Positions 4,740 to 5,932 of a stretch of 5,932 bases of DNA are shown one piece after another (positions within the stretch are counted from its first letter, which is position 1; the number at the start of each line of letters is the position of its first letter). The notes under the pieces are model-generated. The model did no database searches. It was not told the origin of the DNA and saw nothing but the letters and a program-made list of their open reading frames with translations. The stretch covers positions 1-5,932 of the forward strand of contig DCGA01000064.1 in NCBI GenBank assembly GCA_002314465.1, given 5' to 3'. Both the position numbers and the translations under genes were made by a program. This DNA comes from a bacterium UBA1790. Lineage in GTDB: Bacteria > Bacteroidota > Bacteroidia > Bacteroidales > Muribaculaceae.

Positions 4740-5099
4740 TTACTTGGTAAGGCACTCGGCAATGTTAATCACCATGTTCTCCACCTCGCTCGAGTCGTAT
4801 CCCAGCGAGATTGCATAGAGTTTGCACATAGCCACCTCATTGTCGTCCATGTCACCGTCAATGGTCATCAGGGCAACCATGTCGGTGAGGTAGCGCTTCT
4901 TTGTCTCCTCGTCTTCGGGCAGGGTGATGTGTACCGAGTCGGGGTTGTCGATGAGGTTGTTGAGTTCCTCTTGTGTGAGGTTCTCGCGCGATGCAATGGA
5001 AGCAATCAGCGCCAGTTCGCTATCTGTAGCCTTTCCGTCGGCCAGGGCAAGCATAATCAGGTTTTTGATTTGGCCCAGTTGAAGTTTTTTCTCAGTCAT
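4740..5099 (-). CDS. TerB-like acidic protein
   Basis: This is a 119-residue soluble, acidic, all-helical protein. Two similar blocks mark the TerB/DjlA-N fold: LADGKATDSELALI (19-32) and TIDGDMDDNEVAMC (79-92). In each, an Asp-x4-Asp-x-Glu arrangement recurs (D21/D26/E28 and D81/D86/E88), the pattern of the metal-binding acidic residues in TerB-like proteins. Related proteins occur with tellurite-resistance genes, but the fold is widespread and no other ter gene is present here, so a tellurite function should not be assumed. The gene starts 6 bases after the stop of the TPR gene and is last in the murI operon, followed by a stem-loop. The start ATG at 5099 is the only one that fits the domain. 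The role is unknown. Confidence 0.85.
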   Translation of the reverse strand: MTEKKLQLGQIKNLIMLALADGKATDSELALIASIASRENLTQEELNNLIDNPDSVHITLPEDEETKKRYLTDMVALMTIDGDMDDNEVAMCKLYAISLGYDSSEVENMVINIAECLTK

Positions 5100-5105
5100 A
5101 ACTAT

Positions 5106-5387
5106 TTAGGGGTTATATAAGTCTTTGTGATAAAAGTTTAGTATCTGTTGTATGTTGTCGAGTGCCATTGCCGCCGGTCCGTCGGGTTCCAGTTCCTTGG
5201 CCTCGAGGTAACTGTTCATTGCCATGCGCCAGTCGGTCAGTTGCCTGTAGGCATTGCCTCGCATCAGCAGAGCGGTGGCACGGTCGTGCGCGCTGATGCC
5301 GTTGGCGCAGAGCAGCTCGTTGGCTGCGTCTATGGCTTCCTGGCTCTTGCTCTCGTCGAGCAGCTGCTTGATGCGTGAGGTGGGCAT
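5106..5387 (-). CDS. Small single-TPR protein
   Basis: This is a 93-residue soluble protein with no signal peptide. Residues 37-70 form a good TPR unit: Gly44, Tyr47, Ala56, Tyr60, Ala63 and Pro68 fall at consensus positions 8, 11, 20, 24, 27 and 32. The preceding helices (residues 5-29, SQEAIDAANELL) and the following helix (72-88) look like half repeats that flank it, so it probably folds as a short TPR-like helical stack for protein binding. Partners are unknown. It begins 4 bases after the murI stop and ends 6 bases before the TerB-like gene, so all three are very likely translated from one mRNA. Length and motif are seen directly; any link to cell-wall synthesis rests only on gene order. 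Confidence 0.85.
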   Translation of the reverse strand: MPTSRIKQLLDESKSQEAIDAANELLCANGISAHDRATALLMRGNAYRQLTDWRMAMNSYLEAKELEPDGPAAMALDNIQQILNFYHKDLYNP

Positions 5388-5391
5388 GTCG

Positions 5392-5932
5392 TTACAGTTT
5401 TATCTTGGTTGCGGTGACGGTTTCGTTGACAAATACACTTGCCATCGTGCCGAATTTCTCGGCATCGTCGGTGGTGAGGTACTGGCATGTACCGCCTTGT
5501 GAGCAGCATTGCTCTATCTCGGGATGGCGTTGCAGGTAGTCCTTGAGGCTATGTGCCACTATGTCGCCTTGTGCCACAACGTTGATGCCCTGGGGCATAT
5601 ATTGCTCAATCTTGTGCTGCAGCAGGGGGTAGTGGGTGCAACCCAGTATCACGGTGTCGATCTCGCTATCCATTGCCAGCAGGGCGTTGATGTCCTTCTT
5701 TACGAAGTAGTCGGCACCATCGCCGTCGCTCTCGCAGTTCTCGACCAGAGGCACCCACATGGGGCAGGCGTGGCCGAATACCTTGAACTGGGGGTGCAAC
5801 TTAGTAATCTCTATGTCATATGACTGGCTGGCAATCGTTCCGGGGGTGCCGAAAACGCCCACGTGGCCTGTTTGCGAGATGTTGCCTACAGCCTCCACCG
5901 TGGGACGGATAACTCCCAGCACACGGCGGTTG
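5392..5932 (-). CDS. murI: Glutamate racemase, C-terminal part
   Basis: The reading frame enters from the right edge (…NRRVLGVIRPTVEAVG) and ends at the TAA at 5394-5392, so about 180 residues of a roughly 270-residue enzyme are visible. The GTG at 5922 lies inside the gene and is not its start. Glutamate racemase is cytoplasmic and interconverts L- and D-glutamate with two cysteines, without cofactor, to supply D-Glu for peptidoglycan. The block VILGCTHYPLL carries the second catalytic Cys and the following His; VGVFGTPGTIASQSY and YLTTDDAEKF are further family marks. The first catalytic Cys is outside the window. It leads a tight cluster with a TPR protein and a TerB-like protein. Confidence 0.95.
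   Translation of the reverse strand, partial: NRRVLGVIRPTVEAVGNISQTGHVGVFGTPGTIASQSYDIEITKLHPQFKVFGHACPMWVPLVENCESDGDGADYFVKKDINALLAMDSEIDTVILGCTHYPLLQHKIEQYMPQGINVVAQGDIVAHSLKDYLQRHPEIEQCCSQGGTCQYLTTDDAEKFGTMASVFVNETVTATKIKL

Noticed and set aside
4740..5099. Tellurite-resistance operon
   Set aside because: Only a TerB-like fold is present; no terC, terD or other ter genes are nearby, and the context is murI.
1..5932. CRISPR array, tRNA, rRNA, insertion sequence or phage remnant
   Set aside because: I saw no regular spaced repeats, cloverleaf, rRNA-like segment, transposase or integrase motifs, or terminal inverted repeats with target duplications.

Overview
The window looks like chromosome from an anaerobic member of the Bacteroidota, most likely order Bacteroidales (Bacteroides/Prevotella/Muribaculaceae-like). 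Three things support this. Exact copies of the Bacteroidota -7 promoter box TAnnTTTG lie in front of several transcription units, while E. coli-like -10/-35 boxes and strong Shine-Dalgarno sequences are absent. The genes belong to typical Bacteroidales families, including a secreted tyrosine phosphatase with a C-terminal block typical of this order. A pyruvate:ferredoxin oxidoreductase points to anaerobic metabolism. I cannot name the genus.

Every protein gene found is on the minus strand, so transcription runs from the right edge to the left. From the right: 5392-5932 is the C-terminal two thirds of glutamate racemase (murI), followed 4 and 6 bases apart by a 93-residue TPR protein and a 119-residue TerB-like protein; these form one operon closed by a stem-loop at 4687-4719. 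Next is a 432-base gap (4308-4739). It holds a well-formed minus-strand promoter for the HerA-like ATPase gene (yjgR/DUF853, 2718-4307). It also holds an apparently free-standing plus-strand transcription unit: promoter 4472-4503, about 140 nt of non-coding RNA, and a strong intrinsic terminator at 4619-4650. To the left of the ATPase gene, after a cluster of short palindromes (2651-2694), come a YqaA/DedA-type membrane protein (2157-2615) and a secreted CX5R tyrosine phosphatase (837-2126), probably co-transcribed. Then comes a small DUF6794-like protein with its own promoter (459-773), a 361-base gap holding a long hairpin, and the first 32 codons of pyruvate:ferredoxin oxidoreductase (nifJ) with its promoter and leader.

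The genes do not form one obvious pathway. The region is mostly ordinary housekeeping and envelope-related genes, not an island: I see no transposase, integrase, CRISPR array, tRNA or rRNA. The least explained item is the plus-strand RNA, which contains a 72-base stretch without a single C. The second is the C-terminus of the phosphatase, which looks shifted out of frame by one base.
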